Positions 1 to 9,344 are shown, counted from the stretch's first letter. The stretch: DNA of 64,000 bases from Xenococcus sp. MO_188.B8 (GCA_030065615.1 JASJDR010000020.1:62001-126000); one strand, 5' to 3'. Numbers and translations: made by a program. Notes: generated by a model not told the origin, from the letters alone.

Positions 1-818
1 TCTAGATAGGGTTCAGTACTTTTAAGAAGAGTCAAAATATAGGAAGGCATTTTCAGGAATTGTTCTGATTGAGGGTTCATGTCCATAATTGCCAAATGAC
101 CACCAGGACGCAAGATTCGACGAGCTTCAAGGATAATATTTTGAGCTGCAGTTGCGGGTAATTCATGAAATACCAAACAAGCTGAAACCAGATCACAAGA
201 ATTATCGGGTAAACCTGTAGCTTCGGCAGCAACATTGAGCCAATTAATATTTTGAGCCTTAGTTGAAGCTTGAGAAGCTCGATAACTGGCTACTGCTAGA
301 AAATAAGGAGAAAGATCAATTCCTGTAATTTGAGCTTGAGGATAAATATCTTGAAGCGTTAAGGTACTCATCCCCACACCGCACCCAAGATCGACAATTG
401 TTGCTGGTTTAGAGGTTAACTGTTCTTGTAATACTTGGTGATAGCTTTGTCTGAGTTTAGCATCGCCTTTGATACCTGCTTCTTGCCAGATTTTGGCATG
501 AACTGCATAAGCAGCAGATTCTACTTCCCAGGCTGCTTTCCAGCTAAGATTTCCTTCTGGGTAAGCATGAAAGGAAGTTACATAATATTCTGGATATTGC
601 AGTTGCCTATTTACTACGGCATCCCATTCGCGCTCCCAGTTACGTTCACTAAGTTGTTCAAGATTTTTCCGCCAGGGTACACCTAAAGCTTCTGCTCGGT
701 TGATCATCATATTTCTGGCTCGTGTCTTCGCAAAATTTGCTAGGGGTTTAATTGCTAGAATGCCGTTTACTAAACGAGAAGACAATCCTAAGGATGTTTT
801 GGTTGGGATAACAGTCAT
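1..818 (-). CDS. Class I SAM-dependent methyltransferase (C-terminus cut by window edge)
   Basis: The frame is open from an ATG at 816-818 to the left edge, so the C-terminus is missing. About 272 codons are visible. The glycine-rich SAM-binding motif I (VDLGCGVGMST) is near residues 142-152. It is followed by GIDLSPYFLAVA, the acidic-loop region, and by LPDNSCDLVSACLVFHELP and EARRILRPGGHLAIMD, the usual order of a UbiE/Methyltransf_11 fold. Residues 1-100 precede the fold and resemble nothing I can name. Substrate is unknown. Two gtgataaaaaa copies lie just upstream of the start; no clear ribosome binding site is visible. Confidence 0.85.
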   Translation of the reverse strand, partial: MTVIPTKTSLGLSSRLVNGILAIKPLANFAKTRARNMMINRAEALGVPWRKNLEQLSERNWEREWDAVVNRQLQYPEYYVTSFHAYPEGNLSWKAAWEVESAAYAVHAKIWQEAGIKGDAKLRQSYHQVLQEQLTSKPATIVDLGCGVGMSTLTLQDIYPQAQITGIDLSPYFLAVASYRASQASTKAQNINWLNVAAEATGLPDNSCDLVSACLVFHELPATAAQNIILEARRILRPGGHLAIMDMNPQSEQFLKMPSYILTLLKSTEPYL

Positions 819-1132
819 TTTTTTATCACTTTTTTATCACTCGGTAACCCGAAACCCTCATCTGAATTATGCTCAGAATATAAGTGCGCGGTGTTTTCTG
901 TAGTGAAGAAGAGGTGTATTGTTTACTTGAAATATAATATCAAACAAGATTCGAGATAGGAACGCGGTTTAAGTGGGTTTCCAGGCAAAATACCTAGAGT
1001 GACTGCTCTTGAGGATTGAGCATCGGCGATGGTCTTGAAGATCAAGTCTTATTCTGAAATAAGGCGATCGCTCAATCTAGACAAATTCTTCAGGCAAGGG
1101 AAGTTAACTTTAGAGTTTAAGCTGTAATTACA
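819..1132. other. Intergenic stretch, no recognisable feature
   Basis: This is the space between the start of the methyltransferase and the stop of the MoxR gene, both on the minus strand. It holds one HIP1 octamer near 1063 and no coding sequence, RNA gene or repeat that I can support. Confidence 0.5.
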
Positions 1133-2083
1133 TTATCTAGGAACAGCAACTTGTTTTAAGATAGACGCGATCGCATTTTCAATTTCTATCCCATCTAATT
1201 GAGCTTCAGGTTTTAGTATCAAACGATGACGCAATAGGGGAAAGGCTACATTTTTGACATCATCAGGAGTTACATAATTATTACCTAACAACCAAGCATT
1301 AGCCTTAGCTGCTTGTAGCCAAGCTACCGCTGAGCGAGGTGAAGCCCCTAAACTCAGATCCCGATGTTGGCGACTGCGTTCTACTAATGCGAGTAAATAA
1401 TCCAGAATATTTTCTGCTACCTGTACTTTTTGCACCTCTTGTCGCATAGCTAAGATATCTTTTACTGTAGCTATAGGTTGTAATTTTTCTAGATCGACTC
1501 TTTTGGCTTTAAATCCAGCTTGAGAATTGAGCAACATCTGTTTCTCGGCTTCTTTTTCTGGATAATCTATCAAAAGTTTGAATAAAAAGCGATCGAGTTG
1601 TGCTTCAGGAAGTGGATAAGTACCTTCAAATTCTAAAGAGTTTTGAGTTGCAACGACCCAGAATAAAGCAGGTAAAGCAATGGTATCTCCATCCAAGGTT
1701 ACCTGTTGTTCTTCCATGGCTTCTAATAATGCAGATTGAGTTTTGGGAGGAGTGCGGTTAATTTCGTCTGCGAGTAAAATTTCGGTAAAGATTGGACCTT
1801 TTTTTAAAGTAAAACTGCGACTATTGAGATCAAAAATATTAGTGCCCAAAATATCTGAAGGGAGAATATCGGGGGTTAGTTGAACTCTGCGGAAATCCCC
1901 AGAAATCAATCTGGATAACACTTTAACCAGTAAAGTTTTGCCTGTTCCCGGAACTCCTTCGACAATGACATGACCACCACTAAGTAAAGCAACTAAGAGT
2001 TGTTCTATGGTAGTAGACTGTCCGATAACAATTTTATCTACAGCTTCTTTGAGAGAATTGATTAGAGAGTTACTATTAGCCAT
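1133..2083 (-). CDS. MoxR-family AAA+ ATPase
   Basis: A 316-residue protein of normal MoxR length. Walker A is GVPGTGKT at residues 43-50, Walker B is ILLADE at 102-107, followed by the MoxR-typical NRTPPKTQSALLEAMEE, and the sensor-1 segment VVATQN lies at 143-148. The C-terminal helical lid follows. MoxR ATPases act as chaperone-like factors, usually beside a DUF58 (VWA-like) partner and membrane proteins of the DUF4129, DUF4350 and RDD families. Here no DUF58 gene adjoins it, but DUF4350, DUF4129 and RDD genes occur at 9.8-12.4 kb. It may serve that set at a distance; this is inference. Confidence 0.93.
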   Translation of the reverse strand: MANSNSLINSLKEAVDKIVIGQSTTIEQLLVALLSGGHVIVEGVPGTGKTLLVKVLSRLISGDFRRVQLTPDILPSDILGTNIFDLNSRSFTLKKGPIFTEILLADEINRTPPKTQSALLEAMEEQQVTLDGDTIALPALFWVVATQNSLEFEGTYPLPEAQLDRFLFKLLIDYPEKEAEKQMLLNSQAGFKAKRVDLEKLQPIATVKDILAMRQEVQKVQVAENILDYLLALVERSRQHRDLSLGASPRSAVAWLQAAKANAWLLGNNYVTPDDVKNVAFPLLRHRLILKPEAQLDGIEIENAIASILKQVAVPR

Positions 2084-2205
2084 GAATCACTATCAGCTTA
2101 CCGATTCCTGATTATAGCTATGTTTTAGCAAAAACCAATATATAGCAGTTCTCATACTGGTGAGGTAAAAAACTTCTAGCTTTGAGGCAGAAGGCAGATG
2201 TTAGA

Positions 2206-2298
2206 TAAGCAGGTGGACAGAATTAATTAGACATAACAATCACTAAATGTCTTAAGCTGCAGTAATGTAAATTCAAGATAAAATTGTCCACCTGCTTA
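2206..2298. repeat. 93-bp MITE-like element with near-terminal inverted repeats
   Basis: Perfect inverted repeats TAAGCAGGTGGACA (2206-2219) and TGTCCACCTGCTTA (2285-2298) flank about 65 bp; the pairing extends one more base outward. A nested pair, TTAGACAT and ATGTCTTAA, lies inside, so the whole element could fold. No coding sequence is inside. It looks like a non-autonomous element or deleted IS; no family is assigned. Confidence 0.5.
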
Positions 2299-2727
2299 TA
2301 CCTTATGAATCAGAGAAACGCTATAGTTGCATCTTTTGTTATGCCACTTGATGCTTGAGGAAGCTAAAGACCAAAAATTAGTTAAATTTCTTGGAATTGT
2401 CGGACATCATGAGCTAAATGTTGTTATTGTAGGTTTATGAAAGAGATCGCAGGTTTGAATAAATTCAAAGTGATGGGTCTATGCGCTTGAATTTATTAGC
2501 TATTTGTTGAGTTAGCCTCAAGTAGTAATTATCAATCTGCCAAAGTTGAATTGTGTATTAAATCATAAAACATTAAGTTTCACTAGTATCTTGTATGTTT
2601 TTCCTCGAATTCCGCGAGAATTAAGGTGAAAAGAAAATAGCTATTGGAATTTCATAAATATTTAGCCTTCCGACACTGGTTCTGCTAAGTAGGCCTAAGG
2701 CTAGCAAGCTAATGGAGAGGTAGTAAT
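2299..2727. other. Intergenic leader before the exoprotein gene
   Basis: No convincing gene. A 29-codon ATG frame at 2351-2440 has no recognisable family and was not called. The 3' end carries a good Shine-Dalgarno stretch (gagaggta) ending about 6 nt before the ATG at 2728. Confidence 0.45.
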
Positions 2728-5700
2728 ATGAGACAGGGATTATCATTACTATTGTCTTTTGGTTTAAGTACTTTTTGTCAAAGCATTTTTTTACTATCTG
2801 CTAATGCCCAAGTCACACCCGACGGCACGACCAACACTACAGTTGATGTTAGGGGGAATGATTTTACTATCGAACAAGGAGATAGAGCTGGCGGTAATCT
2901 ATTTCATAGCTTTGGTGAATTTTCAGTACCGACAGATGGTTCGGCATTTTTTAATAATGCAGTAGATATAGTCAATATATTTTCTAGAGTTACAGGGGGT
3001 AATATCTCCAGTATCGATGGCTTGCTGCGCGCTAATGGTAGTGCCAGTTTATTTTTGCTAAATCCCGCCGGCATTATTTTTGGAGAAAATGCCAGACTAG
3101 ATATTGGTGGTTCCTTTTTTAGTACTACTGCTAATAGCTTTTTGTTTGAGGATGGGGAATTTAGTGCCACTGATTTAGATAATCCTCCTTTATTAACGAT
3201 TAATGCGCCTATTGGTTTGAATTTCAGGGACAATCCAGGGGATATTGTTAATCAGTCTATTGTACAAAATAGTACAGATGATGTTGTTGGTTTAGAAGTG
3301 TTACCAGGGAATAGTCTTACTTTAGTTGGCGGTGATATTAACTTTGAAGCTGGGAATACAACTGCTAGAGGAGGAAACATCGAATTAGGTGGTTTATCCG
3401 CAGCAGGAACAGTTGGTATTAATGATGATGGTGGTTTAAGCTTTCCTGAAAATATAGCTAGAGCAGATGTAAACTTGAATAATGCTGCGAAGGCAGAGGT
3501 CAGGGGTACAGGGGGCGGAAGTGTCACCATTAATGCCCGCAATCTAAGTTTCGAACCAGGAGATTTTGGTTTCAGTAGTATCAGAGCGGGAATAACAGCA
3601 GATTCAATTTCTGCTGAAGCTCAAGCTGGAGATATTACGATTAGTGCTACTGATAATGTAACTGTTGATGAAGGTGTTATTTCAAATCGAGTTGAGACAG
3701 ATGCCGTAGGAGATGCCGGAGATGTCACCATTACCACTGGTTCTTTGTCTCTAACCAATGGAGGACAAGTTTCAGCTAGTAGCTTTGGTCAAGGTAATGC
3801 TGGGAACGTTGAAATTGATGTCGATAGAGAAGTACTAATATCTGGAAGTGATGCAGAAGGATTTTTCAGTGCTATTTTTAGCGATACCGAATCAGAAACT
3901 ATCGGCAATGCTGGCAATATTACAATTAATGCCGGTTCATTTTCCTTAGAAGATGGAGGTTTATTACAGAGCAGTACTTCTGGACAAGGTAATGCGGGAA
4001 ATGTTCTGCTAGATATTGAAGGAGAAACGAGGTTAGTTGATGGAAATATCTTTAGTATTGTGGAAAGTGGCGCAGTGGGACAGGGGGGAAATATTAGCAT
4101 CCAAGCTGGCTCCCTATCTCTATTACAAGGAGGACAAATACAGACAGGTGTTGTAGGAATTGATGAAGATCAAGGATTGGCTGCTGGTCAAGGCAATGCT
4201 GGGAACGTTGAAATTGATGTCGATGGAGAAGTACTAATATCTGGAAGTAACTCAGAAGGATTTATCAGTGCTATTTTTAGCGATAAAGAAGCAGGAACTA
4301 TTGGTAATGCTGGCAATATAATCATTACTGCTAACTCTTTTTCTCTATCAGGTGGTGCGAACTTAGTCAGTAGCACCTCTGGAACGGGAAATGCAGGAGC
4401 AGTTCGCATCACTACCGATAGTGCAGTGAAACTTTCTGATGCAGGGACTAGTATTTTTAATAACATCGAAGCAGGGGGAACAGGAGATTCTTTGGGCGTG
4501 TTTATTGATGCCCAATCTTTAGAGGTTACTGACGGCGCACAAATTCAAACTTTAGTCAGAGAAGGATCGGGTGAAATTCCCGCAGGACAAGGTAATGCGG
4601 GAGATATCAATATCAATGTGCGAGATGGAGTAACTTTTGCTGGCTCTGGTGTTAACGATCAAGGAACAACTTTTTTCAGTAGAGCTACTAGTGAATTAGG
4701 TTCAGGGGCAACAGGTAGTGCGGGAAATATTAACATTACTGCTAACTCTCTTGCTCTATCCAATGGCGCATCCTTCAACAATAGCACCTTTGGAGTGGGT
4801 AATGCAGGAGCAATTCGCATCACTATCGATGGTGCAGTAACACTTTCTAATGCTGATATCTTTAGTGATGTCGAAAGTGGCGCAGTGGGAAATGCGGGAA
4901 ATATTAGCATCCAAGCCGGCTACCTATCTCAGTTACAAGGAGCACAAATCCAGGCATTAGTTAGAGGCACTGATGAAGACCAAGGATTAGCTGGTGGTCA
5001 AGGTAATGCTGGTAGTATATCGATTTCAGTAAATGAAGATTTGCTAATCTCTGGGATTAATGACAACGGCAATCCTAGTTTAATAACCAGTCAAGTGCAA
5101 AATGGAGCTACAGGAAATGCAGGAAATATTACAATCAAAGCCAATTCAATTTCCTTAGAAAATGAGGGAGAAATTGAAAGTAACATTTTCGGAGAAGGAA
5201 ATGGGGGTAATATTTTCCTGACAGTTGATGATGATTTAAATCTTGATAAAGGACAAATATCAGCAACAAATCAACCCCCACAATCAATGGATAATCGAGA
5301 AGACAGATTTGGTGGCAATATTCAACTACAAGTAAAGAATAATTTGATACTCCGTAACAACAGTACAATTTCTGCTGAGGCAACTAACAATGCTAATGGT
5401 GGCAACGTAACTATTGATGCTGGGTTTGTAGTTGGCTTCCCCTCTAGAGGATTGGGTAGCGATATTCGTACTAACGCTGTGGCAGGTAGAGGAGGTAATA
5501 TCAACATTATCACTCAAGGACTCTTGGGCTTTGAATTTGAAGAAAGCAAAGGCACAGCAGGACTACTAAATGATACTAATGATATTGATGCTAGTTCTGA
5601 ATTTGGTTTAGATGGTGTTATTACTATTAGTACACCTGACACCAATCCTCTTCAACGCACAGATCGATTACCGACTAATCCCGTCTCCGCAGAGACTATT

Positions 5701-6063
5701 ACTACTGAAGCTTGTTCCCCTAGAGGAGGAAGCTCTAGCTTAACTAATAAGGGAAAAGGAGGAATACCGCCTCAACCCACTGCACCTTTGTCTGCCGATG
5801 CTTTAATTCCTGACGGCAAACCCATTACATTAGACAATGAGACCGATCTCAATTCTCTTGTAGAGGAAGAAAGCGAGACTGAACAAGAAAATCCTAATTA
5901 CATCCCTGAATATATCAAACCCATCCAAACCAACAGGGGAGATATTTACCCAGCCAGAGGCATTATCAAAACTGAAGATGGTAGAATTATCCTAACTACT
6001 TATCCTACCGACAATATTAATATTCGGACACCTCATAATTCAGTTAACTGTAATTCTCCGTAA
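2728..6063 (+). CDS. Two-partner-secretion (filamentous haemagglutinin-type) exoprotein
   Basis: A 1111-residue secreted protein. Residues 1-28 form a signal peptide ending in SANAQ. The TPS secretion domain follows (about 30-160): NGLL-type segments, LLNPAGIIFGENARLDIGG and the downstream FLFEDG region match the haemagglutination-activity family, with NPAGI in place of the usual NPNGI. The middle is degenerate right-handed beta-helix repeats built on GNAGNI-x-I and LSNGA-like motifs, which are repeated at the DNA level as well (compare 3795-3860 with 4195-4260). The C-terminal 150 residues are proline- and acid-rich, as in cyanobacterial relatives. Such proteins need a TpsB/ShlB-type outer-membrane transporter, and none is in the window. 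Likely role is adhesion or surface coat. Confidence 0.9.
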   Translation: MRQGLSLLLSFGLSTFCQSIFLLSANAQVTPDGTTNTTVDVRGNDFTIEQGDRAGGNLFHSFGEFSVPTDGSAFFNNAVDIVNIFSRVTGGNISSIDGLLRANGSASLFLLNPAGIIFGENARLDIGGSFFSTTANSFLFEDGEFSATDLDNPPLLTINAPIGLNFRDNPGDIVNQSIVQNSTDDVVGLEVLPGNSLTLVGGDINFEAGNTTARGGNIELGGLSAAGTVGINDDGGLSFPENIARADVNLNNAAKAEVRGTGGGSVTINARNLSFEPGDFGFSSIRAGITADSISAEAQAGDITISATDNVTVDEGVISNRVETDAVGDAGDVTITTGSLSLTNGGQVSASSFGQGNAGNVEIDVDREVLISGSDAEGFFSAIFSDTESETIGNAGNITINAGSFSLEDGGLLQSSTSGQGNAGNVLLDIEGETRLVDGNIFSIVESGAVGQGGNISIQAGSLSLLQGGQIQTGVVGIDEDQGLAAGQGNAGNVEIDVDGEVLISGSNSEGFISAIFSDKEAGTIGNAGNIIITANSFSLSGGANLVSSTSGTGNAGAVRITTDSAVKLSDAGTSIFNNIEAGGTGDSLGVFIDAQSLEVTDGAQIQTLVREGSGEIPAGQGNAGDININVRDGVTFAGSGVNDQGTTFFSRATSELGSGATGSAGNINITANSLALSNGASFNNSTFGVGNAGAIRITIDGAVTLSNADIFSDVESGAVGNAGNISIQAGYLSQLQGAQIQALVRGTDEDQGLAGGQGNAGSISISVNEDLLISGINDNGNPSLITSQVQNGATGNAGNITIKANSISLENEGEIESNIFGEGNGGNIFLTVDDDLNLDKGQISATNQPPQSMDNREDRFGGNIQLQVKNNLILRNNSTISAEATNNANGGNVTIDAGFVVGFPSRGLGSDIRTNAVAGRGGNINIITQGLLGFEFEESKGTAGLLNDTNDIDASSEFGLDGVITISTPDTNPLQRTDRLPTNPVSAETITTEACSPRGGSSSLTNKGKGGIPPQPTAPLSADALIPDGKPITLDNETDLNSLVEEESETEQENPNYIPEYIKPIQTNRGDIYPARGIIKTEDGRIILTTYPTDNINIRTPHNSVNCNSP

Positions 6064-6239
6064 ATAGATAGAATAAAAGTAGGAATAACCATAATAAAAT
6101 TATCAAATTTTAGGAGGTATTCACATAAACAATCAAAACGATATTTAACTCCTAGGGTTCCAGCTTACAGATTTTGACAATAAAACAGTTTTGAAAAGCT
6201 GTGATTGATCGGAAGTTAATATCGTAGGAGTGTTTTGCT

Positions 6240-6752
6240 ATGAAAAACAAGTATCTTAGAGCCATACTAGCAAGTATAGTAATCGCATTGGCTACCACTC
6301 CCGTCTTGAACGCATCAACAAAAGAATCTAATCAAACTTTTCACTGTCAAACTGAGGGAGAAACCCTAACTACAGTAGCTAAAAAAGCTGATGGAGAAGA
6401 CCTACCAATTTTCCATTGGCAAAGTGAAGCTTTACCAAAAGATTTAAATTCTCAAAATCTTTGTGAAGAAGTGTCTCAAAAATTGCAAAGCTATGCCACA
6501 GAAGGGAATCAATTATCATCTTTTAGAACCCATGATTTTAATGGTATTCCTCTAATTTGTGCTGAAGAGAATATTAATGAATGTAGCTTAGTTCTGTTCA
6601 CTCTTAACCCTAGTAACAGTCAAAGAGACAGTAATATACTTCTAGAACAGATTTTAGATCACAGTTTGAAGGGAGAACAAATAAAAACTGTTGAAAGAGG
6701 AGTTCAATTTTATGGCTATAAAGTCAATTTGTGGAGCTTATTAGGATTTTAG
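6240..6752 (+). CDS. COP23-domain secreted protein
   Basis: A 170-residue protein with a signal peptide (MKNKYLRAILASIVIALATT, cleavage near ASTKE). The body fits the COP23 family, first named for a circadianly oscillating membrane protein of Cyanothece: FHCQTEGETLTTVAKKADGE, IFHWQSE, then LCEEVSQKLQSY and paired cysteines (ICAEENINEC). It follows the exoprotein gene on the same strand after 176 bp with its own leader; gtaggagtg lies upstream of the ATG. Molecular function of COP23 is not known. Family assignment is from recognised motifs; role in this cell is not inferable. Confidence 0.8.
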   Translation: MKNKYLRAILASIVIALATTPVLNASTKESNQTFHCQTEGETLTTVAKKADGEDLPIFHWQSEALPKDLNSQNLCEEVSQKLQSYATEGNQLSSFRTHDFNGIPLICAEENINECSLVLFTLNPSNSQRDSNILLEQILDHSLKGEQIKTVERGVQFYGYKVNLWSLLGF

Positions 6753-7072
6753 ATTTCTCAGCTCAGTAAGCAATGAAGGCTTTTATAATATTCTGACTCC
6801 TTAGGGTGAGCGAAATTTACGGTAGCAAAAATTAGTTTTCGCGGTGTTTAAGTCGTGGGTATTTACTCATTACTCATTATTCAAAACGTTTTTATTTTTT
6901 AACTCTCACACCTTTTTTCGTTCACTCTTCCTCATCCCTCTGCTCCCCCTCCTTGCCTGTATTTCTCATTTCTACTACTAGTAGGGTAGGCAAAATTAAT
7001 TGGCAATTATGCTAGATCAGTTGAAACTGAGGTTTGCCCACACTACAAGATATTAGCTTTCTAGAAAATCAC
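6753..7072. other. Intergenic region with pyrimidine-rich tract and MITE
   Basis: The plus strand from 6900 to 6960 is strongly pyrimidine-rich (ctcttcctcatccctctg and similar), like other intergenic tracts at 8.4 and 13.6 kb. The 66-bp MITE listed separately lies at 6981-7046. Confidence 0.5.
6981..7046. repeat. 66-bp MITE-like element, copy 1
   Basis: Terminal inverted repeats GTAGGGTAGGCAAA (6981-6994) and TTTGCCCACACTAC (7033-7046) match at 12 of 14 positions. A second element of exactly 66 bp with related termini and a shared internal TTGAA at the same offset is at 49343-49408. No coding capacity; probably mobilised in trans. Confidence 0.55.
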
Positions 7073-7495
7073 CTAAATCAATTTACTCAATGATTTTGTA
7101 GAAGCGATGTCTAGTCCTGCTTCTTCACAGGCTTGCTTTAACGCCGACTGAAAGTCTTTGATATTGGCAGCATAACCACATAAGCTAGCCGTATTTTCAA
7201 CACCAGTATAGCCATTGCCTCTGGCGCAATCAATTAACTCAGAACCAGTAAGAGGCTCTTCCCCCGATAAGAGTTTTTTTCTAGAACTTCCCCAAAAAGC
7301 ACTCAAAGTGCAAATTTGTTCTGTTTGTTTATCTTTTACTGACCAGCGATAGGTAACCGCTTGAGGATCAATTCCCACTTCTAGAAGTTTAGCTCCCATA
7401 TAGTAGGACATCTGGCTCAGGGTTTTTTGTCTTGCTTCTAGTGACTGATTTTTGTTAACTGTACGATTTAAATGAGCTTGTGTAGGTCTAGGCAT
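7073..7495 (-). CDS. Conserved hypothetical protein, 140 aa
   Basis: I do not recognise this family. The frame is clean from ATG at 7493-7495 and has cyanobacterial codon use. Residues 1-60 are basic and polar (MPRPTQAHLNRTVNKNQ), with a Tyr-rich patch (MSYYMGAKLLEVG). The middle holds CTLSAFWGSSRKKLLSGEE, and the C-terminal half has two cysteines and a helical segment (DFQSALKQACEEAGLD). There is no signal peptide or membrane segment, so it is probably cytoplasmic. It is divergent from ndhN, sharing 186 bp. Nothing ties it to that complex. Confidence 0.7.
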   Translation of the reverse strand: MPRPTQAHLNRTVNKNQSLEARQKTLSQMSYYMGAKLLEVGIDPQAVTYRWSVKDKQTEQICTLSAFWGSSRKKLLSGEEPLTGSELIDCARGNGYTGVENTASLCGYAANIKDFQSALKQACEEAGLDIASTKSLSKLI

Positions 7496-7681
7496 TTGTT
7501 AAAAATTTTCTTTTTCTTAATAATACTTTACAATTCTCCCTAGAAAATTCCCACTAACTTATCTAACTTATCTGAGAATTTTGATCGCAGAGTAGAATTA
7601 TTCGTGAAACAAACTAGAAACAGATAGAATAGACGGGATGATAGTTAATTTAATAACCCTGAACTAAAAAATAAAGACATT

Positions 7682-8164
7682 ATGGGACTAGGACTAATTG
7701 TTACTGGCAAAGGATTTATCCGCGATCTAGAAAAACACGGTGCTTTGGGGCTATACGTACCCCTAGAAGGCGGCATCGAAGGACGCTATCAAAGAAGAGT
7801 GAGAGCTGCTGGTTATCAAACAATTAATATTACTGCTCGGGGTTTGGGAGATGTAGCCGCATACCTGACCACTGTACATGGAGTTAGACCACCTCATTTA
7901 GGAAAGAAAACAATTGGGCAAGAAGCCGCAGTTGGTCAAATTTATTTTGTGCCTCCCATTGCGACTTATGAGTTGGCAACTTTACCAGAAAACTCCAAAG
8001 GTTTAGTCTTGTGGATTATTGAAGGTAATATTTTATCTCGTCAAGAAAAAGAATATCTGATTAATTTACCTAAGATTGAACCACGAATCAAAGTAGTTTT
8101 AGAAGTAGGTGGCGATCGCTATATTCATTGGGAAGCTTTAAACGATACTCTAGCAGCTGCTTAA
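7682..8164 (+). CDS. ndhN: NAD(P)H-quinone oxidoreductase subunit N
   Basis: A 160-residue subunit specific to the cyanobacterial and chloroplast NDH-1 complex, part of the peripheral (stromal/cytoplasmic) arm on thylakoids that takes part in cyclic electron flow and respiration. The whole length aligns with my memory of NdhN: start MGLGLIVTGKGFIRDLEKHG, then VPLEGGIEGRYQRRVRAAGY, GLGDVAAYLTTVHGVRPPHLGK and the C-terminal EVGGDRYIHWEAL. ATG at 7682 gives the family N-terminus. It is monocistronic here; the next gene on the strand starts 447 bp later after a hairpin. Confidence 0.95.
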   Translation: MGLGLIVTGKGFIRDLEKHGALGLYVPLEGGIEGRYQRRVRAAGYQTINITARGLGDVAAYLTTVHGVRPPHLGKKTIGQEAAVGQIYFVPPIATYELATLPENSKGLVLWIIEGNILSRQEKEYLINLPKIEPRIKVVLEVGGDRYIHWEALNDTLAAA

Positions 8165-8248
8165 CCAACCTGAGTTCGACGAAACTAAAAATTTACTTAA
8201 ATTAGAATTCAGTAAGTCACCGAGCTAGGAAAAATAAATAAGATTAAG

Positions 8249-8271
8249 TTGGGTGGGCATTGCTCACCCTA
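8249..8271 (+). terminator. Hairpin downstream of ndhN (possible terminator)
   Basis: GGGTGGGC (8251-8258) and GCTCACCC (8262-8269) pair over 8 bp with one G-T wobble and a 3-nt loop, flanked by TT and AA. No U-run follows, so it may equally be a dispersed palindrome. It lies 85 nt after the ndhN stop. Confidence 0.35.
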
Positions 8272-8382
8272 AGATATAAGTATATGTATCTAAATGCCAA
8301 AATTAGCATAAATTCAACTGAAGGTTTTCGACCTTACCCAAAGAAGTCAGACAAGTTTTCCTTCGTTTCTGTTCGTAATTAG

Positions 8383-8540
8383 TAGTGTGCGAAGACAAAA
8401 GAGAAAATGAGAAAACAAAAAACTTGACTCCTCCCACCCTTCCTTGTCTACATCCTCTCCCCACACCTCCGTTGCCCCCCACACTTCCCTATCTCTCTCA
8501 ATTAATGATTGCTCTTGATTACTGAATCGGTGTCCTAGGC
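8383..8540. repeat. Dispersed intergenic repeat, copy A
   Basis: Two blocks are shared with 13.6-13.76 kb. The block caattaatgattgctcttg to about 8537 is in the same orientation as 13722-13759. The block beginning gtgtgcgaagacaaa (8384-8445) is the reverse complement of about 13614-13682. The relative orientation of the two blocks is thus reversed between copies. Confidence 0.6.
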
Positions 8541-8611
8541 TATTTATTCCCCTAGAAACGAATCGCACATTTCGGATTGCTACAATTAGCCCTAGATCTG
8601 TCTCTAAATCA

Positions 8612-9304
8612 ATGCCAAACGAATTGATATCAATGGTGCCATTTTCATCACAAAAATATCCGCTGTGTCGTACAACAAAAATTTTACTTTTTCTCTCTCT
8701 GCTCTTTTTTATTTTAGGTTTTTTTTATATTACTAATAGATATTTATTGGGTGAGATTGAATCCCTTAATTTTCTATCTAATTTCAATTTGAACGATGAG
8801 TTCAATGCCCCTGCCTTTTTTTCCTCATTTATACTTTTCTACTCGGCGGTACTTTTAGGAAAAATTACATTTTTAAAGCGTAGAGATCGTTATTACTATG
8901 AGTGGGCTGGCTTATCTTTCACTTTTTTCTATTTGGCTGTAGATGAAGCTTTTTCTATTCATGAGGGGATGAAGTACGCTCGAAAAATTCTAGTCTTAGA
9001 CAAAGACAATGCTCTCTACAATGATGCTTGGGTTTTTATTGGGATTGCATTTCTAACAGTTTTTTTATTGGTCTATCTACGGTTCCTAAAAAGCCTAAAT
9101 AAAAGAGTCCAGTCTTTATTTTTGCTGTCGGCAGGGATTTATATTTTAGGTGCTTTAGGTCTAGAAATAATTGGCGGATATTGGGAGTTTTTCCAGGGGA
9201 AAGATTTTATTCATGCCTTTCTCGTTACTATTGAAGAACTTTTAGAAATGTTCGGTATTATATTATTTATCAATACCTTACTAGGCATCATTGAGGAAAC
9301 GTAA
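8612..9304 (+). CDS. Unknown polytopic membrane protein with acidic/His motifs
   Basis: A 230-residue protein with about six membrane segments (near 24-40, 70-86, 97-113, 139-156, 168-187, 208-227). I cannot name the family. Charged residues sit at or in membrane segments: LAVDEAFSIHEGM in segment 3, GLEIIGGYWE in segment 5, then H200 and VTIEELLEMFG leading into segment 6. This pattern of Asp/Glu and His in a bundle is what one expects of a metal-binding membrane hydrolase (for example the CREST superfamily), but I cannot show homology. It starts at ATG 8612; an internal Met at residue 8 is possible. Confidence 0.7.
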   Translation: MPNELISMVPFSSQKYPLCRTTKILLFLSLLFFILGFFYITNRYLLGEIESLNFLSNFNLNDEFNAPAFFSSFILFYSAVLLGKITFLKRRDRYYYEWAGLSFTFFYLAVDEAFSIHEGMKYARKILVLDKDNALYNDAWVFIGIAFLTVFLLVYLRFLKSLNKRVQSLFLLSAGIYILGALGLEIIGGYWEFFQGKDFIHAFLVTIEELLEMFGIILFINTLLGIIEET

Positions 9305-9344
9305 GTAGCTAGGCAGAATTAAATAGAAAACGCTCGGTGTCGTA

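Noticed and set aside
2351-2440. 29-codon ATG frame beside the MITE-like element
   Set aside because: No ribosome site, no family; too short to support.
2904-5517. Several minus-strand open frames antisense to the exoprotein gene
   Set aside because: They mirror the repeats of the plus-strand gene, have no start signals or family features and lie wholly inside it.
8249-8271. The ndhN-downstream hairpin as a copy of the 66-bp MITE
   Set aside because: The stem resembles the MITE termini, but spacing is only 3 nt and the internal part is absent, so it is listed only as a possible terminator.
8347-8568. 73-codon minus-strand frame
   Set aside because: Lies in dispersed repeat copy A; its low-complexity peptide reflects the purine-rich tract, not a gene.
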